A DNA stretch of 54,944 nt, from assembly GCA_017450965.1 (NCBI GenBank), contig JAFSSQ010000038.1, forward strand, positions 1 through 54,944, in the 5' to 3' direction. Positions 33,264-41,201 of the stretch are shown in pieces. The position numbers were made by a program, and so were the translations under genes. A model generated the notes under the pieces. The model was not told the origin of the DNA and searched no databases. It saw only the letters and a list, made by a program, of their open reading frames with translations. Source of the stretch: Clostridia bacterium. GTDB taxonomy: Bacteria > Bacillota > Clostridia > Oscillospirales > CAG-272. Positions within the stretch are counted from its first letter, which is position 1. Each line of letters starts with the position of its first letter.

Positions 33264-34457
33264 ATGAAAAAGATCCGGAACGTGATCGTGCTGAACCTCG
33301 GTTCCACGAGCTTCAAGTTCAAGCTTTTTGACTTCGGCGCGGGGGAAGCGGTCCTCGCCACGGGAGAAGTGGAGAGCATCGGCGCTCCGTCCGGCGCGTA
33401 CAGCGTCACGGTCGGAGATAAAACCGAGAAAGGCGCGTGCGTCTGCCCCGTCCACGGGGACGCCTTTGCCCTCTGCGTGGAAAAGCTGATCGCCGGCGGG
33501 GCGCTCTCCTCGCTTGACGAGCTGGACGCCGTCGGCTACAAGGCGGTCCATTGCGGCGCCCTGAAGGGGGCGCAGCTTGTGACAGACGACCTCATCGCCC
33601 GGCAGGAGCAGTTCTGCTCCTTCGCGCCCGCCCACAACCCGATCTATATCGGGATGATGAAGACCGTGGCGGAGCGCTGGCCGTCGCTGCGGCAGGTCGC
33701 CTATTTTGAGACCTCCTTCCACGCGACGATCCCGGAGGAGCGCGTGACCTACGGCGTTCCTTATGAATGGAAAGAGCGGTACGCCGTCCGGCGCTACGGC
33801 TTCCACGGCTCCTCCCACAGCTATATCGCGATGAAAACGGCGCAGCTGGAGCCCTCCGCCCGGCGCGTGATCTCGATCCACCTCGGCGGCTCCTCCTCGA
33901 TTTGCGCGATCCTCGACGGCGAGAGCGTCGCCTCCTCGATGGGCGCCACGCCGCAGAGCGGCCTTTTCCACAACAACCGGGTCGGCGATTTTGACGTTTT
34001 CTGTCTGCCCGCGCTGGTCGAAAAGCTCGGCTCGCTTGACGCCGTGATGAAAAAGCTCTCCAAAGAGAGCGGCTTTCTCGGGATCTCCGGCGTATCGAAC
34101 GACCTGCGCGAGGTGATCGCCGCCGCAAAGGCGGGTAACGAACGCGCCGCCCTGGCGATCCGCGCGTTTGAAGACAACATCGTCGGCTATATCGGCACGT
34201 TCACCGCCTATCTCGGCGGGCTCGACGCGATCGCCTTTACCGGCGGGATCGGGCAGCATTGCTTCCCCGTGCGGGATCACGTCCTTTCCCGGCTCGGCTG
34301 GCTTGGCGTTGCCGCCGACCCCGCCGAAAAAGAGCGCACCGCGGACGGAAAGATCTCCGCGCCGGACAGCAAGGTCGCCGTCTACGTCCTCAAGACCAAC
34401 GAGGAGCTGATGGTCGCCCGCAAGACGGTGGAATATCTCGAACAGCAGAACGCCTGA
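33264..34457 (+). CDS. acetate kinase-family acyl kinase, diverged
   Basis: A 397-residue member of the acetate/propionate kinase family. Family motifs are LNLGSTSFKFKLFD, FAPAHNP, RRYGFHGSSH, SIHLGGSSS, GISGVSNDLRE and FTGGIGQHCFPVR. Against M. thermophila acetate kinase (from memory), Arg91 is Lys (GYKAVHCG), Asp148 is Glu (FETSFH) and Glu384 is Gln (GIGQH), while His180 and Arg241 remain. The acyl pocket also differs (ATPQSGLFHNNRVGDFD). It probably exchanges phosphate between ADP and an acyl or carbamoyl phosphate other than acetyl phosphate. AAGGAG precedes start 33264. Confidence 0.82.
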   Translation: MKKIRNVIVLNLGSTSFKFKLFDFGAGEAVLATGEVESIGAPSGAYSVTVGDKTEKGACVCPVHGDAFALCVEKLIAGGALSSLDELDAVGYKAVHCGALKGAQLVTDDLIARQEQFCSFAPAHNPIYIGMMKTVAERWPSLRQVAYFETSFHATIPEERVTYGVPYEWKERYAVRRYGFHGSSHSYIAMKTAQLEPSARRVISIHLGGSSSICAILDGESVASSMGATPQSGLFHNNRVGDFDVFCLPALVEKLGSLDAVMKKLSKESGFLGISGVSNDLREVIAAAKAGNERAALAIRAFEDNIVGYIGTFTAYLGGLDAIAFTGGIGQHCFPVRDHVLSRLGWLGVAADPAEKERTADGKISAPDSKVAVYVLKTNEELMVARKTVEYLEQQNA

Positions 34458-34460
34458 ACG

Positions 34461-34507
34461 CATCAAAAAAACGGATCACTCGAAAAGGTGATCCGTTTTT
34501 TTGATGC
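34461..34507. terminator. bidirectional terminator ending the operon
   Basis: Bases 34461-34480 pair with 34489-34507, a stem of about 19 bp rich in A/T at its outer end. It gives T runs in both directions for the convergent kinase and DUF4886 genes. Confidence 0.85.
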
Positions 34508-34512
34508 GCCGA

Positions 34513-35898
34513 TTATCCGATCGGAACGTAGATCACAAGCGCGCTTTCGATCCCGGGCTCGTTTGCGGAGAGCGCGGGATGCCCGATCTTTGAGAGATTG
34601 AAGGCCCTCTCGGTATAGCTTCCCCACCACGCTTCGGTAACCGTGACTCTCGCCGCCTTCGTGATAGCGGGTCTGCTGCTCTGCGTTCCGGCGTCCTTCC
34701 AGCCCTCCGGGCGGTACTGCCAGCCCTCCTCCAGCACGATGACGCTTCCGACCGGAATGTCTTCTCTCGTAAACATCCGGGAGGCGTAAAACTGCTTGCT
34801 GTTCGAGGCGGCGGTATGGATGGCGCGCGGTCTCGAACTGTCCGCGGAATTGTAATACCCGAGCGGCGTCCAGCCCATATCGAGCTTTTGATACTTCTCC
34901 GGGTCGATCCCGGGAACGGGCGGCGCTTCGGTATAGACCGAGTTTGTAATCCCGCGGGGGGCTTTTATCGCGTTGTCCGCCGCTTCCTTCGCGATCTTCA
35001 TCATGCTTCCGTCCACGCCGTCGGGGGCGAAATCCACGCCGTCGATCGGCAATCCGGTCAGCGCGCGGAAGAAGGTCAGCCCGGCGACGTAGCGGCCGAG
35101 ATCGTAGGAGAGATGATACCCGTCGCGGGTCAGGGTGTCGCCGACGTAGGAGGTGCGGGCGTTCTGGATCGCCGTACCCGTGGGACTGACGATCGCGATC
35201 TCCTCCTTCGTGTCGATCTCTCCCGATACGGCGGCGAGGATGCTTTGATACATTTTCAGCTGATCGCTTCCGTACTTCGGGAACGCGCTGTGGGTGGAGT
35301 TCTGCTGATACGCCCACGTTATATTCCAGACGAGCACGGCCGACGGGTCGGCGTGTTCCCTGACGTATGAAATGAGATACTCGAGGGGCTGATAGGTCGC
35401 TCTCTCGCCGCTTGATCCGCTTGCCTGCTGCAGAGAAATGAAATCCCACGCCCTCGAGGCGAGCGCGTCGCTCATTTTAACCTCTTTTGTCGTAGACCAG
35501 CTTCCCGCGGTATTGACCCGGTACTCGTACGCCGGTTTGTCCGCTCTCGCGTTGGCGGCGTGGGTCGCGAGCGAGCATCCGCCGATATAGAGGTTGCCGA
35601 GCTCGATCTTCTCCACACCCGCGGAGGCGGCGATCTGATAGAAATACGACATCGTGTCGTCCGAGAAGCTGTTCCCGATCGTCAGGACGCGGAGCACCCC
35701 GTCCTTTTTCCATCCGGGCTCTTCCGGCGGCTCCTCTTCCGTCTCCGCGGGGACGGGATCTGTCTCCGGATCGCCCGGCGCGGGGGCGGTTTCGCCCTTT
35801 TGCGTTCCTTCTTCCGGTTTCTCCGCCGCGCAGGACGAGCAGACCCCGAGGATCAAAGCGGAAAAGAGAAAGAGCGCGATGATTTTCCGGTTGAGCAT
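34513..35898 (-). CDS. DUF4886 SGNH-like lipoprotein
   Basis: A 461-residue exported protein. The signal region ends in a Cys cluster (LGVCSSCAAE), probably a lipobox. A Glu/Pro/Thr-rich linker (about 25-62) follows. The DUF4886 domain starts at VLRVLTIGNSFSDDTMSYFY, the SGNH-hydrolase block I with a candidate catalytic Ser, and contains DFISLQQASG, ITWAYQQN and GYHLSYDLGRYVAG with a late Asp/His pair. Many relatives occur in gut bacteria and are likely carbohydrate esterases, but this is not proven. Confidence 0.82.
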   Translation of the reverse strand: MLNRKIIALFLFSALILGVCSSCAAEKPEEGTQKGETAPAPGDPETDPVPAETEEEPPEEPGWKKDGVLRVLTIGNSFSDDTMSYFYQIAASAGVEKIELGNLYIGGCSLATHAANARADKPAYEYRVNTAGSWSTTKEVKMSDALASRAWDFISLQQASGSSGERATYQPLEYLISYVREHADPSAVLVWNITWAYQQNSTHSAFPKYGSDQLKMYQSILAAVSGEIDTKEEIAIVSPTGTAIQNARTSYVGDTLTRDGYHLSYDLGRYVAGLTFFRALTGLPIDGVDFAPDGVDGSMMKIAKEAADNAIKAPRGITNSVYTEAPPVPGIDPEKYQKLDMGWTPLGYYNSADSSRPRAIHTAASNSKQFYASRMFTREDIPVGSVIVLEEGWQYRPEGWKDAGTQSSRPAITKAARVTVTEAWWGSYTERAFNLSKIGHPALSANEPGIESALVIYVPIG

Positions 35899-35927
35899 TT
35901 TTCCCTCCTGTGATCGGGCCGGTCCCG

Positions 35928-36995
35928 TCAGTTCAGTTCAAACGTCATCGAAACGGGGTTGTGATCGGAATACGCAAAGCCGGTATCGATCACGGCGGCG
36001 TCTTTCACCGTGACGTTGTCGGTCACGAGGAAGCCGTCCACCGTCAGCACGTACTGCCCCGCGTGATAGGCGGAGTCGGCGTTGCGGCAGCTGGGGACGG
36101 GGTTTTCTCTGTTGAGCGGGGCGACGAGGGAAACGCGGGTCCCGTCAAAGGTCCCCTCCGGGATCGGCTGCGCCCAGGTGTATTCGATATCCGAGGCGCC
36201 GAAATACTCGGCCGAATTGCCGAGGATGTCCTTGTTGAAGTCGCCGCCGGCGATGGCGTAATTCCCTTTTGCCCGCTCCCCGTCCATATCCGCGAGCAGG
36301 AGCTTTAACTGTTCGGTGGCGATGGTCCCGTCCGAGGTGTAGGCGGAGAGGTGGAAGTTATAGAGCACCAGCTCCGCGCCGCCGACGAGGGGGATGCGGC
36401 TCTTTGCGTAGCAGCGGTCGAGATCGAGGAGCTTGGTCAGACCCGTTTCGACCGGCAGCTCGATCCGCTCCGCCGAGGTGATCGGGAAGGAAGAGAAGGT
36501 CATCAGCCCCGAGCGGGAGGCGCCGTGCGGCTGAGTGATCGGGTAGAAGAGGAAGGGCGAGTCGTAGTTTTGCGCAAAAACGAACGCCTTACCCGTCAGC
36601 GCGTCGGTGAGATAGGGGCGCTCGTCGATCTGATAGCTGCGGGTGGAGCCGATATCGACCTCCTGCACGAGAACGAGATCCGCCGCCTGCTCCGCGAGGA
36701 CGCCGGCGATCCGTTTCAGATTGGCGTCAAGGCGCTCTTTCGACCACGCCCAGGACTGGGTCCCCCCGTCCATGAAAAAGCCGTAGTCGCTTTCATAGGC
36801 GCCGAAGCCGACGTTATAGGAGACGATCCGGTATTCCTTTCCCTTGTCGGGGGATTTGGCGGAGGCGGAACCCTCCGGCGCGAGGGTCTGATCGCCGATG
36901 CGGTAATACGCGAGGAAAACGTAGGCAAGATAGGCCGCGGCAAGCAGCACGAGAACGAGGAGGACGATCAGGATGATTTTCAGCGCTTTTTTCAT
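35928..36995 (-). CDS. endonuclease/exonuclease/phosphatase-family membrane protein
   Basis: A 355-residue protein with an N-terminal membrane anchor (about 7-33) and an external EEP domain. Catalytic motifs are EYRIVSYNVGFG, DLVLVQEVD, LYNFHLSAY, IAGGDFNKD and SDHNPVSM. EEP enzymes hydrolyse phosphodiesters of DNA, phospholipids or inositol phosphates; an outside location argues against DNA repair. It is 29 bases from the DUF4886 gene and may share its transcript. Confidence 0.87.
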   Translation of the reverse strand: MKKALKIILIVLLVLVLLAAAYLAYVFLAYYRIGDQTLAPEGSASAKSPDKGKEYRIVSYNVGFGAYESDYGFFMDGGTQSWAWSKERLDANLKRIAGVLAEQAADLVLVQEVDIGSTRSYQIDERPYLTDALTGKAFVFAQNYDSPFLFYPITQPHGASRSGLMTFSSFPITSAERIELPVETGLTKLLDLDRCYAKSRIPLVGGAELVLYNFHLSAYTSDGTIATEQLKLLLADMDGERAKGNYAIAGGDFNKDILGNSAEYFGASDIEYTWAQPIPEGTFDGTRVSLVAPLNRENPVPSCRNADSAYHAGQYVLTVDGFLVTDNVTVKDAAVIDTGFAYSDHNPVSMTFELN

Positions 36996-37053
36996 ACTTT
37001 TCTCCTTTTACGCGATCGTATATCGGGTTTCGGGCGGCGCGGCGCCGCGTCTT

Positions 37054-38070
37054 TTACGGTTGTTCGGTCTTCTCCGGCGCCGGGGAGGTCTCCTCCTCGA
37101 TCCAGCGGCGGCCGGTTTTTTCCCAGGTGCGTTCGCTGATGATATAGCGGGGACGGCGCTTCGTTTCGAGATACGTTTTGCCGACGTACTGGCCGATCAC
37201 GCCGAGGCTGACGAGCTGGATCCCGCCGAGCACGCAGAGGATGCAGACGGTGGACGCCCATCCGGCGACGGTATTGCCGAGGAGCGCCTCAACGACCGCC
37301 CAGATCGCGCCGGCGAGCCCGAGGAGACTGATAACGATCCCGAGCCCGGCGATCAGGTTGATCGGCTTGACCGAGAGATCGGTGATCCCGTTGAGCGCCA
37401 GCGCCGCCATCTTTTTCAGCGGGTAGTGGCTCTTGCCCGCTTTGCGCGGGGCGCGTTTGTAATAGACGCAGCTGCTCTTGAAGCCGACGAGCGGGAACAT
37501 CCCGCGCAGAAAGATATTCACTTCCTCAAAATCGGCAAAATGCCGCAAAACGAGAGAGCTGACAAGGCGGTAATCCGCGTGGTCGTACACGACCTCCGCG
37601 TCCAGGCCCCGCATCATCCGGTAAAAGGCGTGCGCCGTCGTCCGTTTGAAGAAGGAGTCGGTCTCCCGGCTCGAGCGGACGCCGTAGACGACCTCGCTGC
37701 CGCCGAGATACGCGTCGACCATCTCGTCCATCGCGTCGACGTCGTCCTGCCCGTCGCAGTCGATCGAGATCGTGATATCCGCGCGGTCCTTTGCCTCCAT
37801 CAGCCCGGCGAGAACGGCGTTCTGGTGGCCGCGGTTGCGGCTCTGGGAGATCCCGAGATAATGCTCGTCCTCCCGGGCGAGGGCGGTGACGATCTCCCAC
37901 GTCCGGTCGGAGGATCCGTCGTTGACGAACAGCACGCGGCTGGAAGGGCTGACCTTCTCCCCCTCGATCAAAGAAAGCAGCTTATCCCGGAAAAGCGGCG
38001 CCGTGATCGGCAGGACCTTTTCCTCGTTATAGCACGGGATCACGATCCAGAGAATGGGGCGTGCCGGCAT
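37054..38070 (-). CDS. GtrB-like GT2 glycosyltransferase
   Basis: A 338-residue polyprenyl-phosphate glycosyltransferase. It has the GT2 core (ILWIVIPCYNEEKVL, VLFVNDGSSDRT, SQSRNRGHQNAVLAG, ISIDCDGQDD) and two C-terminal membrane helices (about residues 228-300) as in GtrB/YfdH. It would load glucose or a similar sugar onto undecaprenyl phosphate. The Pro/Glu-rich last 12 residues are variable. Its own promoter lies upstream. Confidence 0.92.
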   Translation of the reverse strand: MPARPILWIVIPCYNEEKVLPITAPLFRDKLLSLIEGEKVSPSSRVLFVNDGSSDRTWEIVTALAREDEHYLGISQSRNRGHQNAVLAGLMEAKDRADITISIDCDGQDDVDAMDEMVDAYLGGSEVVYGVRSSRETDSFFKRTTAHAFYRMMRGLDAEVVYDHADYRLVSSLVLRHFADFEEVNIFLRGMFPLVGFKSSCVYYKRAPRKAGKSHYPLKKMAALALNGITDLSVKPINLIAGLGIVISLLGLAGAIWAVVEALLGNTVAGWASTVCILCVLGGIQLVSLGVIGQYVGKTYLETKRRPRYIISERTWEKTGRRWIEEETSPAPEKTEQP

Positions 38071-38102
38071 CGTATCTCCTCCTTTTTGTCTTTACTGCGT
38101 TC

Positions 38103-38131
38103 ATTGTATCATATCTTTCGCCGGATATCAA
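38103..38131 (-). promoter_or_regulatory. promoter of the GtrB-like gene
   Basis: On the minus strand TTGATA (38131-38126), 17-base spacer, TACAAT (38108-38103). Confidence 0.65.
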
Positions 38132-38160
38132 GCGGGCGGCGAAAAGAAAAGCCGTTCCCC

Positions 38161-38189
38161 TTGCAAAGGGGGCGCCGTTGTGATAGGAT
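38161..38189 (+). promoter_or_regulatory. promoter of the sirtuin gene
   Basis: TTGCAA (38161-38166), 17-base spacer, TAGGAT (38184-38189). Divergent from the GtrB-like promoter. Confidence 0.55.
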
Positions 38190-38240
38190 AAAAGAAAAAC
38201 GGCGCAGCCAAACCGGCGGCGCCGGAACGGAGGCGGCAAC

Positions 38241-38987
38241 ATGGACGAAAAGATCGAAAAACTCCGCGCGCTGATCGACGGAGCGGAACATATCGTCTTT
38301 TTCGGCGGGGCGGGCGTCTCCACCGAGAGCGGCGTGCCGGACTTCCGCAGCAAGGACGGCCTCTACAACCAGCGCGACGTCCGCTTTGACGCCTACCGGC
38401 CGGAATACCTGCTCAGCCATACCTGCCTCGTGCGGGAGCCGGCGGTGTTTTTTGAGTTCTACCGCCAGAAGATGGACGCGCGCGGCGTACAGCCGAACGC
38501 GGCGCACTACGCGCTCGCCGAGCTGGAAAGGCGGGGGAAGCTGAAGGCGATCGTTACCCAGAACATCGACGGGCTTCACCAGAAGGCGGGCAGCCGGACG
38601 GTCTGGGAGATCCACGGCACCACGCAGAAAAACTACTGTATGCGCTGCGGCAAGCCCTACCCCGCCGACTATATCTACGACTCCCCCGAGCGGATCCCCC
38701 GCTGCTCCTGCGGCGGGACCGTCCGCTGCGACGTGACGCTCTACGAGGAAGCGCTGCCCGAGGAGGCGGTGGAAAACGCGATCCGCGCGATCCGCCGCGC
38801 CGATCTGCTGATCATCGGCGGCACCTCCCTCACCGTCTACCCCGCCGCCTCCTACGTTTCTTATTTTGCGGGCGAGCATCTCGTGATCCTCAACAAGGAG
38901 CACCTCTCCTACCCGCTCGACCCGGAAAAAGATCTGGAGATCAACGCCCCGATCGGCGAGGTCCTCTCCGCCGCCGTCGGAACGTGA
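38241..38987 (+). CDS. Sir2-family NAD-dependent protein deacylase
   Basis: A 248-residue sirtuin. NAD motifs are FFGGAGVSTESGVPDFRS, TQNIDGLHQKAG and the catalytic His of EIHGTTQ. The zinc module has CMRCG and CSCGG. GGTSLTVYPAASYV closes the NAD pocket. It removes acetyl groups from lysine, forming nicotinamide and O-acetyl-ADP-ribose. GGAGG is upstream of 38241. Confidence 0.94.
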   Translation: MDEKIEKLRALIDGAEHIVFFGGAGVSTESGVPDFRSKDGLYNQRDVRFDAYRPEYLLSHTCLVREPAVFFEFYRQKMDARGVQPNAAHYALAELERRGKLKAIVTQNIDGLHQKAGSRTVWEIHGTTQKNYCMRCGKPYPADYIYDSPERIPRCSCGGTVRCDVTLYEEALPEEAVENAIRAIRRADLLIIGGTSLTVYPAASYVSYFAGEHLVILNKEHLSYPLDPEKDLEINAPIGEVLSAAVGT

Positions 38988-39009
38988 CCCTCCATTCGCA
39001 CGTTTTCTC

Positions 39010-39038
39010 TTGAAAAACGCTTCCCGGTATGATACACT
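39010..39038 (+). promoter_or_regulatory. promoter of the zinc-ribbon protein gene
   Basis: TTGAAA (39010-39015), 17-base spacer, TACACT (39033-39038). Confidence 0.55.
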
Positions 39039-39080
39039 ATCCGTAGATCCCGATTTTCTATTCCGGAAAGGAGTCTTTAA

Positions 39081-39938
39081 ATGTACTGCAATCATTGCGG
39101 CGCTCCCGTCGACGGGCAGAACGTCTTTTGTCCGAACTGCGGCGCTCCCCTCTCAAACGGCGCGGCGCCGGAAAACGGCTTTGCGCCAAATCCCGATACC
39201 GCCCCGAACGGCGGCTTTGCGCCGGGCGGCCCCACGCCCGCCGGCTCGCGCCTCTTTGCCGTGATCCGGGACGAGTTTTTCCTCGCGCTCTGCATCCTCC
39301 TCACGGTCTCAGCCGGACTCTCCGTCCTCTCCGCTTCCCTCCCGATCCTCACGATCCTCGCCGCGATCTTCCTCTGGATGCTTTACAGCGCGGGAAAGCG
39401 CGGGCAGCTCGCCGTCGTCCAGTTCAAAAATCTGAGCGGCACCGCCACCGCCGCCTACGTCCTCTTATGGGTCGCGGTCGGCTTTCTCGCGCTCGGGATT
39501 GCTTTGCTCCTTCTCTTTCTTCCCGCCCTCAAAGCAAACGATATCTCTCTGGCGGCGCTGTGGAGCAGGATCTCTGACGCCTTCGACTCGCTGATGCCCT
39601 CCTTCCCCGCCGAGCTCCTCTCCCGTTATTTGCTTCTGGTCCTCTTTGTCGTTTTGATCTTCGGCGCGATCTCCGCCGTGATCTCGCTTCTGGCCACGCG
39701 CACGCTTCGCCTCTTTCTCCGCTCGGTTTCCCAAAGCGCGGAAACGGGCGTTCCCGCTTTCGTGAAATGCGAAAAAGCGCGGGTATGGCTGATCGTGCTT
39801 GGCGTTTTCAGCGGGATCGCCGCCGTCTCCTCCCTCTCCGGCGGGCAGTTCTTCTCCGCGCTCGCCTCCGGCTCGATGTGCGCGGCGGAGATCCTCGGCG
39901 CGATGCTGATCAAAAAGTACTTCGCCGATCAGATCTGA
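39081..39938 (+). CDS. zinc-ribbon membrane protein
   Basis: A 285-residue protein. The N-terminal zinc ribbon has MYCNHCGAPV and VFCPNCGAPL. A Gly/Pro/Ala-rich linker (about 27-55) follows, then five or so membrane segments (about residues 68-270). This build is common in Firmicutes and of unknown function. AAAGGAG precedes the start; a terminator follows. Confidence 0.8.
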   Translation: MYCNHCGAPVDGQNVFCPNCGAPLSNGAAPENGFAPNPDTAPNGGFAPGGPTPAGSRLFAVIRDEFFLALCILLTVSAGLSVLSASLPILTILAAIFLWMLYSAGKRGQLAVVQFKNLSGTATAAYVLLWVAVGFLALGIALLLLFLPALKANDISLAALWSRISDAFDSLMPSFPAELLSRYLLLVLFVVLIFGAISAVISLLATRTLRLFLRSVSQSAETGVPAFVKCEKARVWLIVLGVFSGIAAVSSLSGGQFFSALASGSMCAAEILGAMLIKKYFADQI

Positions 39939-39957
39939 GCGCTCCTGTCCAAACGCA

Positions 39958-39992
39958 AAAAAGGCTTGCTCCCGCAAGCCTTTTCTTTTTTT
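39958..39992. terminator. bidirectional terminator
   Basis: AAGGCTTGC (39961-39969) pairs with GCAAGCCTT (39974-39982), with A residues before and a T-rich tract after. It ends both the zinc-ribbon gene and the RiPP operon. Confidence 0.8.
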
Positions 39993-39997
39993 CAATT

Positions 39998-40441
39998 TCA
40001 GAAAAACCGCCCGAAGAATCCGCCGATCCGGAGAAGAAAGAAGCGCAGATGATAGAACCGGCACCAGGTGTTGAGATAGAGGCGGTAGCGGAAGGCCGTG
40101 ACCGGGACGGTCCTGCCGTCTCGCACCACGGCGGTCATCACGCCGAGGACGTTCTCCTCCCGGACCGTCTCGCCCTCCGTGCAATGATCCCCGACGATCC
40201 AGTAGGCGCCGTCCGGCATGACCTTGAGAACGCGGTGCAGGACGAAAGAGCCGCGCCCCTCCACGCCGGGGCGTTTGAAGAGCACGGCGTCGAGCTTGCG
40301 GCAGCGCGACGCTCCCTTTTTGCGGATGAGCACCACGTCGCGGTCCTCGCGCAAAAGGGGGAGCATACTGAACCCCTTGCAGGTATAGGCAAGGCGGCCG
40401 TCCCGCTCCAGTATTTCTTCCAGCTTTGAAAAACCTTCCAT
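39998..40441 (-). CDS. S24/S26-family peptidase of the RiPP cluster
   Basis: A 147-residue serine protease-like protein. The nucleophile is in GFSMLPLLRE (SMxP motif). The second motif reads SFVLHRVLKV, with His rather than Lys, as in the SipW/ER type of signal peptidase. WIVGDHCTEGE is the third box. It lacks an N-terminal anchor but has a hydrophobic, aromatic C-terminus. As the last gene of the cluster it could release the mature peptide from its leader (inference). One base separates it from the kinase gene. Confidence 0.8.
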   Translation of the reverse strand: MEGFSKLEEILERDGRLAYTCKGFSMLPLLREDRDVVLIRKKGASRCRKLDAVLFKRPGVEGRGSFVLHRVLKVMPDGAYWIVGDHCTEGETVREENVLGVMTAVVRDGRTVPVTAFRYRLYLNTWCRFYHLRFFLLRIGGFFGRFF

Positions 40442-40442
40442 A

Positions 40443-41201
40443 TCACCCTTGCGGCAGCATGGCGCCGCTGCTGACTTTCGCCGATTCGGGATCGGCGGTA
40501 CATTCCAGATCATAAAAGCTGACGCCGGCGGCGATCTTTTCGCACAGGCGCAGCGTTTTGAGGATCCCGTCCGGCCCGGCGGGCTTGCAGACCTGCCGGA
40601 GCATCGGCGCAAGCGCCTCCCGGAAGGCGAGCGGCGCGATGCGGTTCCCGCTCCCCCGCCGCAAAAAGCAGATCGCCCGCAGGGGGAGCATTTCGTTGAC
40701 GCCGAGGCGCTCCTTGCCCCGCCACGGCGTGCCGCAGGCAAATACCGTACCGTCGATCACGCGCAGAAAGGGCTTGTCGCCGTTGAGGATATGCGCCTGC
40801 GGAAAAAGGCGCAGCCAATGGGAGGCGTGGGTGGATTTTCCCACGCCGGAGGGAGCGGCAAACAGGTACGCCCTGCCGCCGAGGGCGACGGCGCAGCCGT
40901 GAAAAAGCAGCGCGTCCCGATCGACCGCGGCGTCGGCGAGCTTGCGGAGGATCGCCAGCGTTTCCAGATAGCGGTCGCCGAAGCGGCGCCCGGGCGCGCC
41001 TTCTCTCGCCGCCTGGCGGGCGGCGCAGACGCGCTCAAACGCAAGATCCTTTTCCCCGATCCCGATAGAGAGAACGGGCGGGTCGTTTGACAGATACTCC
41101 CCGAAAAAAGACTCGGTCGACGGGTAAAGCGCGCTCACACCGACGGCGAGCCCCGCGACGGAAATGCAAAAATCGGTCAAAGCGGCGGATCCTTTCTTCA
41201 A
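40443..41201 (-). CDS. HPr kinase-like (PEPCK-fold) kinase
   Basis: A 252-residue protein with an HprK C-terminal-like P-loop: YLFAAPSGVGKSTHASHWLR, the Asp of ILNGDKPFLRV, and ACGTPWRGKERLG. It lacks the HprK N-terminal domain. Similar kinases stand in lasso peptide clusters, where one phosphorylates a C-terminal Ser of the precursor (paeninodin). Here the core peptide offers Ser24, Thr23, Thr35 and Ser36. The start is TTG at 41201, overlapping the upstream stop (TTGA). Confidence 0.85.
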   Translation of the reverse strand: MKKGSAALTDFCISVAGLAVGVSALYPSTESFFGEYLSNDPPVLSIGIGEKDLAFERVCAARQAAREGAPGRRFGDRYLETLAILRKLADAAVDRDALLFHGCAVALGGRAYLFAAPSGVGKSTHASHWLRLFPQAHILNGDKPFLRVIDGTVFACGTPWRGKERLGVNEMLPLRAICFLRRGSGNRIAPLAFREALAPMLRQVCKPAGPDGILKTLRLCEKIAAGVSFYDLECTADPESAKVSSGAMLPQG

